64,000 nt of DNA, taken from the NCBI GenBank assembly GCA_937138255.1, contig CAKZOU010000066.1:35860-99859 (forward strand), read 5' to 3'. This document shows positions 1 through 8,114 of this stretch, in pieces. Source of the stretch: an uncultured Paracoccaceae bacterium (GTDB lineage Bacteria; Pseudomonadota; Alphaproteobacteria; Rhodobacterales; Rhodobacteraceae). The position numbers were made by a program, and so were the translations under genes. How positions within the stretch are numbered: the stretch's first letter is position 1; each line of letters begins with the position of its first letter. The notes beneath the pieces were generated by a model. It did not search any database and was not told the DNA's origin. It was given only the letters and a program-made list of their open reading frames with translations.

Positions 1-685
1 CATCCGCCGCTTTGGCGAGCGGCGCGGGCGCATCGGTGATGCCAAGCGCGATGCCACCCAAAAGGCTCACCGCCAGAACGATCAAACCGCCCGAGAGGGT
101 GACGCTGGTTCGGCCCAAGGGGCTGAGATCGGGCAGGAAGCGCACCGTCGCCCAGCTTCCCCAGGCAAAAAGGAAGCACGAGACGACGGCGACTGCGGCG
201 CCGAGGCCAAGCTGGGCATGGGGCGCGGAGCCGGTGGCGATGATCCCTCCGACGATCGACGCGGCAAGGCCGAACACGAAGGGCAGGCGCAGCCGCCGCT
301 TCTCCCAGACCATTTCGATCAGGGTCGCGGCGATCGGGCTCGAGGCGGCGATGATGGCGACGGTCACGGCATCGGTGAGTGCCTGCGCCAGCAAGAGAAG
401 ATAGGCGCCAAGACCAAAGGCCAGCCCGCCGATCAGTGCCCCCTTGCCCCAGCGCGCGTGAAGCAGGCGGCGCGGGCCGTCGATCATGGCCCAAAGCGGG
501 ATCAGGATGCACAATGCGACGAGAAACCGGGCGGTCGCGGCGGCAAGGGGATCCCAGATCGTCAGCAGGTGCTCGGCCGCAGGGAAACCGGCCGCCCAGG
601 AAATCATCGACACCATACAGACCGCATTGGCGGCGATCATGCCGCCTGCGGGCTTGGGGGCAATGGGGGAAAGGGTATCGGCCAT
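1..685 (-). CDS. EamA/DMT-family membrane transporter, 3' end cut off by window edge
   Basis: From the ATG at 685 the minus frame is open for 228 codons to the window edge, so the C-terminal part lies outside. The translation is a series of hydrophobic Gly/Ala/Leu-rich segments typical of ten-TM drug/metabolite transporters, for example GGLAFGLGAYLLLLAQ followed by ALTDAVTVAIIAASSPIAA, which resembles the end of an EamA repeat. Basic residues lie in the short loops (EKRRLRLP). Substrate cannot be told. It is divergent from the hydroxypyruvate-isomerase-like gene at 801; the 115-bp gap should hold both promoters. Confidence 0.82.
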   Translation of the reverse strand, partial: MADTLSPIAPKPAGGMIAANAVCMVSMISWAAGFPAAEHLLTIWDPLAAATARFLVALCILIPLWAMIDGPRRLLHARWGKGALIGGLAFGLGAYLLLLAQALTDAVTVAIIAASSPIAATLIEMVWEKRRLRLPFVFGLAASIVGGIIATGSAPHAQLGLGAAVAVVSCFLFAWGSWATVRFLPDLSPLGRTSVTLSGGLIVLAVSLLGGIALGITDAPAPLAKAAD

Positions 686-800
686 CTGAAATCGCGAAAT
701 CTATTTGCGCCGTGATGATCCGTCTGGCGAGTTTGGTCTTGCTCATTTCCGACCGTTTGCCACAAACACCAGTGTCGCTATCGGACCCGATGAGAGCCAA

Positions 801-1553
801 ATGCCCAAACCTTGCGCCAACCTGACCCTTCTCTTCACCGAGTTGCCCATGCCCGAACGCTTCGGTGCGGCGCGGAAGGCCGGGTTTGACACCGTGGAGA
901 TCCTCTTTCCCTACGATATGCCCGCGCCCGAAACCCGGCGGCTTCTCGAGATCAACGACCTGACGCTCGCGCTCATCAACTGCCCGCCGCCCAACTATGC
1001 CGATGGCCCGCGCGGCTTTGCCGCCGTGCCGGGGGGTGAAGAGAGGTTCCGCAAGGATTTCCGCCGCACCCTGCGCTATGCCGAGGCGCTGGGGGCAAAG
1101 TTCATTCACCTGATGGCTGGCGTGGCCGATGGCCCCGAGGCCGAGGCGACAATGACCGAAAACCTGCGCTGGGCCGCCGCCGAGGCACCGGGTCAGGCGC
1201 TTACCATCGAGCCGATCAACCGTTTCGATATGCCCGGCTATTTCTTGGCCAACTACGATCTGGCTGCCCGCATCCTAGATGCCGTGGCCGCGCCAAATCT
1301 TGGCCTTCAGTTCGACGCCTATCACGCGCACCGGATCACCGGCGATGTGATGGGCGCATGGGAGAAGATGGCCCCCCGCGTGACCCATGTTCAGGTGGGC
1401 GGCTTTCCGGGCCGGCACGAACCCGTGGCTTGCGACATCGACTATCCGGCCTTCTTCGCCCGGCTCGACCGGGACGGATATCAGGGCTGGGTCAGTGGGG
1501 AATATCATCCCGCCGGACGGACCGAAGAGGGCCTCGGCTGGATCAGGTTCTAG
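801..1553 (+). CDS. Hydroxypyruvate isomerase-family TIM-barrel protein
   Basis: 250 residues, close to the usual Hyi/OtnI length of about 260. Family features are visible: an opening that reads NLTLLFTELPMPERFGAA, the acid pair in LTIEPINRFDMPGYFL, QFDAYHAH, HVQVGGFPGRHEP and a final GEYHPAG. These are the metal-binding Glu, Asp, His and Glu positions of the xylose-isomerase-like barrel. Members interconvert hydroxypyruvate and tartronate semialdehyde or isomerise 2-oxo-tetronates. I chose the ATG at 801 because homology starts there; the longer reading from 705 adds an unrelated leader. Its neighbour is a convergent gabD-type gene. Exact substrate is uncertain. Confidence 0.8.
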   Translation: MPKPCANLTLLFTELPMPERFGAARKAGFDTVEILFPYDMPAPETRRLLEINDLTLALINCPPPNYADGPRGFAAVPGGEERFRKDFRRTLRYAEALGAKFIHLMAGVADGPEAEATMTENLRWAAAEAPGQALTIEPINRFDMPGYFLANYDLAARILDAVAAPNLGLQFDAYHAHRITGDVMGAWEKMAPRVTHVQVGGFPGRHEPVACDIDYPAFFARLDRDGYQGWVSGEYHPAGRTEEGLGWIRF

Positions 1554-1580
1554 GCCGGAGCACCACAGGGCGCTCCGGCC
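1553..1580. terminator. Bidirectional hairpin between convergent genes
   Basis: A 9-bp perfect stem GGCCGGAGC / GCTCCGGCC with a 10-nt loop fills the gap between the TAG stop at 1553 and the converging TAA stop at 1590. There is no clear U-tract on either side, so a strict Rho-independent role is uncertain. Confidence 0.55.
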
Positions 1581-1589
1581 AAGCCATCC

Positions 1590-3068
1590 TTAGACGGACA
1601 GGCAGATGTATTTCATCTCGAGATAGTCTTCGATGCCGTGGTGGCTGCCTTCGCGGCCAAGGCCCGATTGCTTGACGCCGCCGAACGGGGCGACCTCGGT
1701 CGAGATGATGCCGGTGTTAATGCCGACGATCCCGTATTCCAGCGCCTCGGCGACCTTGGTCACGCGGCTCACGTCCTTGGCGTAGAAATAGGAGGCAAGG
1801 CCAAAGATCGTGTCGTTGGCCTGTTCGATCACATCGTCCTCGTCTTCAAACATGAAGAGCGGGGCAAAGGGGCCGAAGGTTTCGTCATTGGCGACGACCA
1901 TGTCTTTGGTGGCATGAGTGACGATTGTCGGCTGGAAGAAGTTGCCGCCAAGCTCGTGCTCTTTGCCGCCGGTGAGAACCTGACCGCCCTTGGCGAGCGC
2001 GTCCTTGAGGTGCTCGCGCACCTTGTCGACGGCCGAGGCCTCGATCAGCGGCCCGAGCGCGGTGCCAGCGGTGAGGCCGTCGCCCACCGGGAGCGCCTCG
2101 ACGGCGATCTTCAGCTTGGCGGCGAACTCGTCATAGACGCCCTTCTGGACATAGATGCGGTTGGCGCAAACACAGGTCTGGCCGTTGTTGCGGAATTTGC
2201 AGGCGATGGCGCCGGCCACGGCTTCGTCGATGTCGGCGTCGTCAAAGACGATGAAGGGGGCGTTGCCGCCAAGCTCCATCGAGCATTTCATCACCTGATC
2301 GGCGGCTTGGCGCAGCAGGATGCGGCCAACTTCGGTCGAGCCGGTGAAGGTCAGTTTGCGAACCTTGTGGTTCTCGCAGAATTCCTTGCCGATATCCGAA
2401 GCGCGGCTCGAGGTGACGATCGACAAAACGCCTTTCGGGACGCCCGCCTCTTCGGCGAGGACCGCGAGGGCGAGGGCCGAAAGCGGCGTCTGGGAAGCGG
2501 GGCGCAGGACGAAGGAACAGCCGGCGGCGAGCGCCGGCGCGGCCTTGCGGGTGATCATCGCCGAGGGGAAGTTCCACGGTGTGATGCCGGCGGCGACGCC
2601 GATCGGCTGCTTGATCACGGTGATGCGCTTGTCGGCCATGTGGCCGGGGATCGTTTCGCCATAGATGCGCTTGGCTTCCTCGCCGAACCATTCGACGAAA
2701 GAGGCGGCATAGGCGATCTCGCCCTTGGCCTCGGCCACGGGCTTGCCCTGCTCGGCGGTCATGATGATGGCAAGGTCGTCCTGATTGGCCATCATCAGGT
2801 CGAACCATTTACGCATGATATTGGCGCGGGCCTTGCCGGTGAGCTTGGCCCACTCTTTCTGGGCCTTGTAGGCGACCTCGATGGCCTTGGCGACGTCGGC
2901 GCGGCTCAGATCCGCAACCTTGGCGATGACATCGCCGCGTGCGGGGTTATAAACGTCGAAGGTGGCGCCGCCCGCGCCGCCGACCCATTCACCCGCGAGG
3001 AAGGCGTCTTCGCGCAGGAGCGAGGGGTTCTTGAGGAGCGATTTGAGATTGGTGGTATGATCGAGCAT
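1590..3068 (-). CDS. gabD: NAD(P)-dependent succinate-semialdehyde dehydrogenase family (GabD-like)
   Basis: 492 residues, a normal single-domain aldehyde dehydrogenase. Visible are TPWNFP (163-168, oxyanion Asn166), FTGSTEVG (241-248), the general base in MELGG (Glu265) and the nucleophile in NNGQTCVC (Cys299, followed by Cys301 as in redox-switched GabD enzymes). Expected reaction: succinate semialdehyde plus NAD(P) to succinate, linking 4-aminobutyrate breakdown to the TCA cycle. Odd point: the cofactor-contacting Lys that normally starts KPASQTP is Arg189 here (RPASQTP). No aminotransferase (gabT) is adjacent, so a related semialdehyde substrate is possible. Confidence 0.85.
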   Translation of the reverse strand: MLDHTTNLKSLLKNPSLLREDAFLAGEWVGGAGGATFDVYNPARGDVIAKVADLSRADVAKAIEVAYKAQKEWAKLTGKARANIMRKWFDLMMANQDDLAIIMTAEQGKPVAEAKGEIAYAASFVEWFGEEAKRIYGETIPGHMADKRITVIKQPIGVAAGITPWNFPSAMITRKAAPALAAGCSFVLRPASQTPLSALALAVLAEEAGVPKGVLSIVTSSRASDIGKEFCENHKVRKLTFTGSTEVGRILLRQAADQVMKCSMELGGNAPFIVFDDADIDEAVAGAIACKFRNNGQTCVCANRIYVQKGVYDEFAAKLKIAVEALPVGDGLTAGTALGPLIEASAVDKVREHLKDALAKGGQVLTGGKEHELGGNFFQPTIVTHATKDMVVANDETFGPFAPLFMFEDEDDVIEQANDTIFGLASYFYAKDVSRVTKVAEALEYGIVGINTGIISTEVAPFGGVKQSGLGREGSHHGIEDYLEMKYICLSV

Positions 3069-3147
3069 GACTCTCTCCCGGAAATTTGATCATATCTAAA
3101 TCACGGGACGTATCGGAGGTCCAGCGGATTCGGGGAAGACGTATAGC

Positions 3148-3924
3148 ATGAACCTGGATGAAGCCTATTCGAATGCCGCCTATATTCCGGGGGGCGCGGA
3201 GTACCCGGCCCGCTGGGAGGCAGCGGCGCGGGCTTTTCGCGAGGAGGCGACCTGCGAGCTTGATCTGCGCTATGGCGAGGGGCCTCGGATGGCCTTTGAC
3301 CTGTTTCATCCGGACCGGTTGGCTAAGGGGCTCGTGGTCTTTGTCCATGGCGGCTATTGGATGGAGGGCGACAAGTCCTATTGGTCGCATCTGGCGGCCG
3401 GGCCCGTCTCCCAGGGCTGGGCCGTTGCAATTCCGAGCTATGATCTTTGCCCTGATATACGGATTTCAGGGATCACCCTACAGGTGGAGGCGGCGATCGC
3501 CGCGGCGGCCGCGCGGATCCCCGGGCCGATCCGGCTGGTTGGCCATTCTGCAGGCGGGCAACTGGTGGCGCGCATGGCTTGCGCCGATCTCGCACCGCCG
3601 TGGCGCAGCCGCGTCGAGCAGATCGTGCCGATCTCGCCGGTGGCTGAGCTTGGGCCTTTGATACAGACGACGATGAACCAGACCCTGCGTATTTCGCGCG
3701 AGGAAGCCATGTTTGAAAGCCCCCTGCGTCTCGACAGCGTCGGCTTGCCGGTGACGGTCTGGGTTGGCGCCGAGGAGCGGCCCGTTTTTCTGGATCAGGC
3801 GCGTTGGCTGGCCGATGCCTGGGGGGTGCAGCGGGTCGTCGTTCTGGGCCGGCATCATTTCGATGTGATCGAGGATCTGACCGATCCCGAAAGCTCTTTG
3901 GTTGCGACTCTGTTGGGGCATTAG
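3148..3924 (+). CDS. Alpha/beta-hydrolase, arylformamidase/esterase-like
   Basis: 258 residues. The oxyanion-hole motif HGGYW and the nucleophile elbow GHSAGG are both present, and a late GRHHFDVIEDL supplies the expected catalytic His. The HGGYW plus GHSAG combination is that of kynurenine-formamidase-like esterases (BNA7/KynB-like hydrolases of the alpha/beta type). The start at 3148 has homology from its first residues (MNLDEAYSNAAYIPGG). It is divergent from gabD, with 79 bp between starts. No other tryptophan-breakdown gene is nearby, so the natural substrate is unknown. Confidence 0.8.
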   Translation: MNLDEAYSNAAYIPGGAEYPARWEAAARAFREEATCELDLRYGEGPRMAFDLFHPDRLAKGLVVFVHGGYWMEGDKSYWSHLAAGPVSQGWAVAIPSYDLCPDIRISGITLQVEAAIAAAAARIPGPIRLVGHSAGGQLVARMACADLAPPWRSRVEQIVPISPVAELGPLIQTTMNQTLRISREEAMFESPLRLDSVGLPVTVWVGAEERPVFLDQARWLADAWGVQRVVVLGRHHFDVIEDLTDPESSLVATLLGH

Positions 3925-3985
3925 GGGCGCTGCCCCTCTGGGCCTGCGGCCCATTCACCCCGGAGTATTTCAGAGCCAAAAGAAG
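3924..3985. repeat. Rhodobacteraceae-type intergenic stem-loop repeat, copy 1
   Basis: It begins with the last G of the TAG stop of the hydrolase gene. GGGGC-GCT-GCCCC is followed by a second stem GGGCC-TGC-GGCCC, then the constant tail CCCCGGAGTATTTCAG and GCCAAAAGAAG. It ends one base before the converging peptidase stop codon at 3987. Probably a bidirectional terminator. Confidence 0.75.
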
Positions 3986-3986
3986 A

Positions 3987-4964
3987 TCAGCCGTATTTGG
4001 TCGACCATGTGGGCAGGAGATCACCCGGCTCCTCAGAGGCGAGATAGACACCGCGGGCGATAGCACGGGCGAGGCAGGTGGCGGCGGCGTGCCCGAGGAG
4101 GATCGGGTCGGCGGTGGCGCTGGATCTGCCTGTCGAAAGGGCGAAGACGAGGTCGCCGTCGAAGGGGGTGTGGCTGGGCACAAGAGCGCGGGCCATGCCG
4201 TCGTGGGCGGCAATGGCGAGGCGGGTGCACTCGGCCTTGGTGAGCGGGGCATCTGTGGCGACGATGGCGATTGTGGTGTTCTGCGCGGGGCCGCGTTTGG
4301 TGGTGGGCGGGCCCATCGGGTAGGTCGTGGCGGCGCCGAGGCCTCCGAATTCGCCTATCTCCTCCCAAGGGGCGGCCCAGAAATGCGGGCCATCGCCGAC
4401 CGTGGCCGAGCCGAGCGCGTTGACGGCGGCGAGGGCGGCGACGGTGATGCCGCTTTCAAGACGGATCGAGGCTGAACCGAGGCCGCCTTTGAGGGTTGCG
4501 GTGGTGGCGCCGGCGCCTGCACCGGCGGTGCCAAGGGCGAAATCGGTCGAGGCGGCGCTGAGGGCCTGTTCGCCGAGGGCGCGGTAGGGATTTTGGGGCC
4601 AGTCCTTGTCGCCGCCGTTCAGGAGATCGAAGAGGATGGCCGCCGGAACGATGGGCACGCGCGCCGGGCCAACGGCAAAGCCGCGGCCCTGAAGGCGAAG
4701 GGCATCAGCCACGCCTGAGGCGGCGTCGAGGCCAAATGCAGAGCCACCGGAGAGAACGATGGCGTCCACCTCGCTCACCAGCCTGTCGGGGGCCAGAAGC
4801 TCTGTCTCGCGGGTTCCGGGGGCGCCGCCCATGACATGGACGCCAGCGGTCACGGGCTTCTCGCCGAGGACGACCGTCACGCCGGATTTGAGGCGGGGAT
4901 CGCTGGCGTTGCCGACCAGTAGGCCGGGCACATCCGTCAGAAGGTTGCGGGGCCCGGGCGTCAT
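3987..4964 (-). CDS. P1 family peptidase (DmpA/L-aminopeptidase D-esterase-like)
   Basis: 325 residues, N-terminal-nucleophile superfamily. Family signatures include LTDVPGLLVGNA near the start, GGAPGTRETELL, LSGGSAFGLDAASGV, and the Gly/Ala/Thr-rich self-cleavage region GTAGAGAGATTATLKGG, where the precursor should split to expose a Thr/Ser nucleophile. The start is set by the ATG at 4964, which overlaps the stop of the upstream SDR gene as ATGA, a sign of translational coupling. Members cut N-terminal residues from peptides or amides; the physiological substrate is unknown. Confidence 0.87.
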   Translation of the reverse strand: MTPGPRNLLTDVPGLLVGNASDPRLKSGVTVVLGEKPVTAGVHVMGGAPGTRETELLAPDRLVSEVDAIVLSGGSAFGLDAASGVADALRLQGRGFAVGPARVPIVPAAILFDLLNGGDKDWPQNPYRALGEQALSAASTDFALGTAGAGAGATTATLKGGLGSASIRLESGITVAALAAVNALGSATVGDGPHFWAAPWEEIGEFGGLGAATTYPMGPPTTKRGPAQNTTIAIVATDAPLTKAECTRLAIAAHDGMARALVPSHTPFDGDLVFALSTGRSSATADPILLGHAAATCLARAIARGVYLASEEPGDLLPTWSTKYG

Positions 4965-5701
4965 ATGCAGCGCCCGCCGTCGACCTCGAGCGCGACGCCG
5001 GTGATCATCGAGGCTTCGTCCGAGCAAAGGAATGCGGCGGCGTTGCCGATGTCTTCGGGGGTCGAGAAGCGGCCCAGGGGAATGGTTGAGAGAAACCGCG
5101 CTCGGTTTTCGGGCGTGTCGCCGCCCATGAAAGAGGAAAGGAGGGGTGTTTCTCCGGCGACGGGGTTGAGGGCGTTGACGCGGATACCGTGGGGGGCAAG
5201 CTCGACCGCCATCGTTTGCGTGGCGGTGATCATCCAGCCTTTCGAGGCATTATACCAGTTGAGGTTGGGGCGGGGGCTGCGACCGGCGGTCGAGGCGATG
5301 TTGAGGATTGCGCCCGAGCGGCGCGCCTTCATGGCGGGAACGAAGTGGCGGGCTGTCAGGTAGACCGATTTGGCGTTGACGGCGAGGACCCGGTCGAAAT
5401 CGGCTTCGCTCACCTCTTCCATCGGCTGCGGCAGGTGGGTGATTCCGGCGTTGTTGACGAGGATATCAATGTCGCCCAGCGCGTCCGCGGCTTCATAGGC
5501 GAGGGCCGCGACCGAGGCGTTGTCGGAGACATCGACCATGACGGCGATGCCGCCTATTTCAGCCGCGACTGAACGGGCGGCGTCGGGGTTGATATCGGCC
5601 ACCACAACGCGGGCGCCCTCGGCCGAAAACTTGCGGGCGATACCGGCCCCGAAGCCCGATCCGCCGCCGGTCACCAGTGCTGTTTTTCCGTCCAGTCGCA
5701 T
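4961..5701 (-). CDS. SDR-family oxidoreductase
   Basis: 246 residues, classical short-chain dehydrogenase. The cofactor motif TGGGSGFGAG, the structural NNAG, the Ser of IASTAG and the catalytic pair in YNASKG are all present. The start at 5701 is fixed by homology (MRLDGKTALVTGG) and a GGGGAG ribosome-binding site; the open frame to 5806 has no support. It is the first gene of a two-gene operon with the P1 peptidase. An Asp after beta2 (VVVADI) suggests NAD(H) preference, which is inference. Substrate unknown. Confidence 0.87.
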   Translation of the reverse strand: MRLDGKTALVTGGGSGFGAGIARKFSAEGARVVVADINPDAARSVAAEIGGIAVMVDVSDNASVAALAYEAADALGDIDILVNNAGITHLPQPMEEVSEADFDRVLAVNAKSVYLTARHFVPAMKARRSGAILNIASTAGRSPRPNLNWYNASKGWMITATQTMAVELAPHGIRVNALNPVAGETPLLSSFMGGDTPENRARFLSTIPLGRFSTPEDIGNAAAFLCSDEASMITGVALEVDGGRCI

Positions 5702-5845
5702 CCGGTTCTCCCCGTTTGCAACCAGTCTGGCGCTTTGACAGCGGCCTGTCACCCGCTCATCGCAATCGTGTGAACCTGTCTCCCAGTGGTTGCGTGAAGG
5801 CGGCAAAATGCTATCACTCCCCGAACCTTGGGGGACGAACCAGAT

Positions 5846-6649
5846 ATGATAGCGACGATTCTTGGCGGTAGGGGCCTTGTGCGCCTTGCGATGGGCTTTG
5901 CGCTGGCAAGCAGCCTTGCCGCCTGCGTTCAGGAGCCGCTTGAAGAGTTGCCTCCTCCCGAGCCGGTATTTCTAGAGGGATATGGCCCGCTCGAGGACGA
6001 CGGCTATCACCTGCCCGGCATTCCGACAGAATATCTCGAGGGTGCCAACCACAAGGTCTTGATCCTGTATCCGGGCGATGAAGGGCCGGGGACAATCGAG
6101 ATCGATCCTTTCGCCAAGTTCCTCTACTACGTTCTCGAGGATGGAACCGCCCTGCGCTATCCCATCGCCGTCGGGCGCGAGGGCAAGGGCCTGCGCGGCA
6201 CGACCGTGATCCGGCGCAAGGCCGAATGGCCGGGTTGGACGCCGACGGCCAATATGCTGAGGACCGAGCCAGAAGTGTATGGACCCTTCGCGGGCGGTAT
6301 TCCCGGCGGCCTTGCCAGCCCCTTGGGCGCGCGGGCGCTCTATCTCTATCGCGGCGGCAAGGACACCTATTTCCGCATCCACGGCACCAATGATCTGGGC
6401 TCGATCGGCAATTCCGGCTCTGCCGGGTGTATCCGCCTCTTTAATCAGGACATCATCGATCTCTTCGACCGGATCGAGATGGGCACGAAGGTTGTCATCC
6501 GCACCTATGAGGATTCGGTGCGGATCGAAGGCGAAGAGCTGGCCTACCGCGGAGTTGAGCTGCCGCCGTATATTGCTGACCCCGATGCGATTAACGAGGC
6601 GGTCGCCGCAGATCCGGGGCCGGATCTGGGCGAGAGCGCGGAAGGCTAG
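5846..6649 (+). CDS. L,D-transpeptidase (YkuD domain) lipoprotein
   Basis: 267 residues. A signal peptide ends in the lipobox LAAC, so the protein should be lipid-anchored and face the periplasm. The YkuD domain covers about residues 70-225 with the catalytic motif HGTND...SAGCIRL, where Cys is the nucleophile. Such enzymes make 3-3 peptidoglycan crosslinks or attach proteins to peptidoglycan. The start at 5846 is preferred because the signal peptide and a GGGGGACG box fit it. The stop overlaps the converging cupin stop by 3 bases. Confidence 0.88.
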   Translation: MIATILGGRGLVRLAMGFALASSLAACVQEPLEELPPPEPVFLEGYGPLEDDGYHLPGIPTEYLEGANHKVLILYPGDEGPGTIEIDPFAKFLYYVLEDGTALRYPIAVGREGKGLRGTTVIRRKAEWPGWTPTANMLRTEPEVYGPFAGGIPGGLASPLGARALYLYRGGKDTYFRIHGTNDLGSIGNSGSAGCIRLFNQDIIDLFDRIEMGTKVVIRTYEDSVRIEGEELAYRGVELPPYIADPDAINEAVAADPGPDLGESAEG

Positions 6650-6990
6650 AGGCGGATCACGTAGTCTTTGGTGGTGGTCTCGACCACTTCCCAAGTGCCT
6701 GTGAAGCCGGGGCGTAGGATAAAGCTGTCGCCCGCCTTGACGTGGCGAGGCGCGCCACCGTCTTCGGTCAGGATCGAATGGCCTTCGAGGATGTGGCAAT
6801 ATTCCCATTCGTCGTAGACAATCCGCCACTTGCCCGGCGTCGAGCGCCAAATGCCGCAATAAAGGCCGTCGCGCTCTTCGACGTTCCATGTGGTGAATTC
6901 TGGATTTCCAGAAATCAGCCGGTCGGGCGCGGGGGCGCCGGTTTCGGCGGGGGCGGCTTCAGGGGTGAGGCGGAGGAAGGTTTCGGGCAT
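6646..6990 (-). CDS. Small cupin-domain protein (DUF861-like)
   Basis: 114 residues, a single small cupin. Motifs seen are GIWRSTPGKWRIVYDEWEYC, HILEGHSIL and PGFTGTWEVVE, which match the (S)-ureidoglycine aminohydrolase-like cupin group often of unknown function. I chose the ATG at 6990 (MPETFLRLTP) since homology starts there and the longer reading adds an unconvincing leader. It is convergent with the L,D-transpeptidase and divergent from the small membrane protein at 7078. No ureide genes are nearby, so function is unknown. Confidence 0.78.
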   Translation of the reverse strand: MPETFLRLTPEAAPAETGAPAPDRLISGNPEFTTWNVEERDGLYCGIWRSTPGKWRIVYDEWEYCHILEGHSILTEDGGAPRHVKAGDSFILRPGFTGTWEVVETTTKDYVIRL

Positions 6991-7077
6991 TATCGGGTCC
7001 GGATTTTGGGTATGGGTCTTTGTATTCTGACTGAACGTGCCTAAATCTTGAAGTGTCCATCCGGACGGGAGGCAGAG

Positions 7078-7353
7078 ATGGCTTTTCTCAAGCTGATTAT
7101 CTTTGGATATGGGGCGCTGACGGTCGTCTACTTGAGCCTGTCGGTCTATTTCCGCTCGGTGCATCGCGAGAGCCTTGAGAAGCGATGGGACAAGGAGACC
7201 TCCGAAGGCGAGGATTTGGGTGGCCGGGCCGAATATGTCGAGGAGGGGATGTTAGAGTATCAGCAAGGCTTTGGCAGGCGGCTGATCCTTCTGGTCTATA
7301 TCGTGCCGACCGTTGCGGTTCCGGTGATCCTGTATTTGACGAATGCGAATTGA
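7078..7353 (+). CDS. Small membrane protein of unknown function
   Basis: 91 residues with a hydrophobic segment at about 3-23 and another at about 68-86, separated by a charged stretch (SVHRESLEKRWDKETSEGED). It looks like two TM helices with a soluble loop. A GGGAGG box precedes the ATG at 7078. It is followed after 21 bases by the DUF1523 gene, so the two are probably cotranscribed and may act together at the inner membrane. I do not recognise a named family. Confidence 0.72.
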   Translation: MAFLKLIIFGYGALTVVYLSLSVYFRSVHRESLEKRWDKETSEGEDLGGRAEYVEEGMLEYQQGFGRRLILLVYIVPTVAVPVILYLTNAN

Positions 7354-7374
7354 TGTGAAGGGGTGAGGGCAGAA

Positions 7375-8052
7375 ATGAGATATGTGAAGATCACCTTCCG
7401 GGTGCTGGTTGTGCTCCTCGTTGGTTCGTTTCTGCACTACGTTTTGCCACAGCATGATCTGGCTAGGATCACCTCGACCGAGGTGATCCGGACCGATCTT
7501 TCCGGTTGGAACCGGATTTTCTATGCACAGGCCGACAGCGGTGGTGCCGATCTTGCGACACGCGATCTGCGTCTCATCAATACCCAGCGGCAGAAAGCCT
7601 GGCTCTTTGGGTTCGTGCCGCGCGAAGCCGAGGGGGTGATGGTCTATCGCAACGAGGATTCGGGCTGGATCTGGCCACCCTATTTCAAGTTTGACAGCTC
7701 CGACCTGCAGGCCGAGGCGGCGGCAAGTATCTCGCCTCCGGGGCAGGAGAACTGGGTGGTGATCACCCACTACGGCTGGCGCAACCGGTTCCTGTCGATC
7801 TATCCCAACGCGGTCGGGATCCGGCCCGTGGAGGGGCCGGATGTGCGGATCATTCCGTGGTTCAACATCTTCTTTTTCGTCTTCCTCGGTCTTGCGCTTT
7901 TGTTCTTGCGGGCGGCGTGGATGCAGTTCCGCGAGCGGATGATGGATCCCGCGCTTGAAAAGGCAGGGGATCGCTGGGACGAGATCGAGGCGGGTGCGGC
8001 GGAGAAACGCTCGCGGCTCAGGCGCTGGTTTGCGCGGCTCGGGGGCAAGTAG
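7375..8052 (+). CDS. DUF1523 family membrane protein
   Basis: 225 residues with an N-terminal TM segment (about 7-23) and a second TM segment near residue 160 (NIFFFVFLGLALLFLRAAW). Between them lies a periplasmic domain beginning LPQHDLARITSTEVIRTD, and the C-terminus is basic and probably cytoplasmic. This layout matches DUF1523 proteins of Rhodobacteraceae, whose function is not known. The ATG at 7375 is preferred to a GTG at 7363 because GTGAGGG sits in front of it. It ends directly in intergenic repeat copy 2. Confidence 0.75.
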   Translation: MRYVKITFRVLVVLLVGSFLHYVLPQHDLARITSTEVIRTDLSGWNRIFYAQADSGGADLATRDLRLINTQRQKAWLFGFVPREAEGVMVYRNEDSGWIWPPYFKFDSSDLQAEAAASISPPGQENWVVITHYGWRNRFLSIYPNAVGIRPVEGPDVRIIPWFNIFFFVFLGLALLFLRAAWMQFRERMMDPALEKAGDRWDEIEAGAAEKRSRLRRWFARLGGK

Positions 8053-8113
8053 GGGGCGCTGCCCCCTCGGCCCGTTCGGGCCTCACCCCCGGAGTATTTC
8101 AGGCCAAAAGAAG
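8052..8113. repeat. Rhodobacteraceae-type intergenic stem-loop repeat, copy 2
   Basis: It starts in the TAG stop of the DUF1523 gene. GGGGGC-GCT-GCCCCC is followed by a second stem GGCCC-GTTC-GGGCC, then CCCCCGGAGTATTTCAGG and CCAAAAGAAG. It lies between converging genes and ends two bases before the ALDH16 stop codon. Confidence 0.78.
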
Positions 8114-8114
8114 C

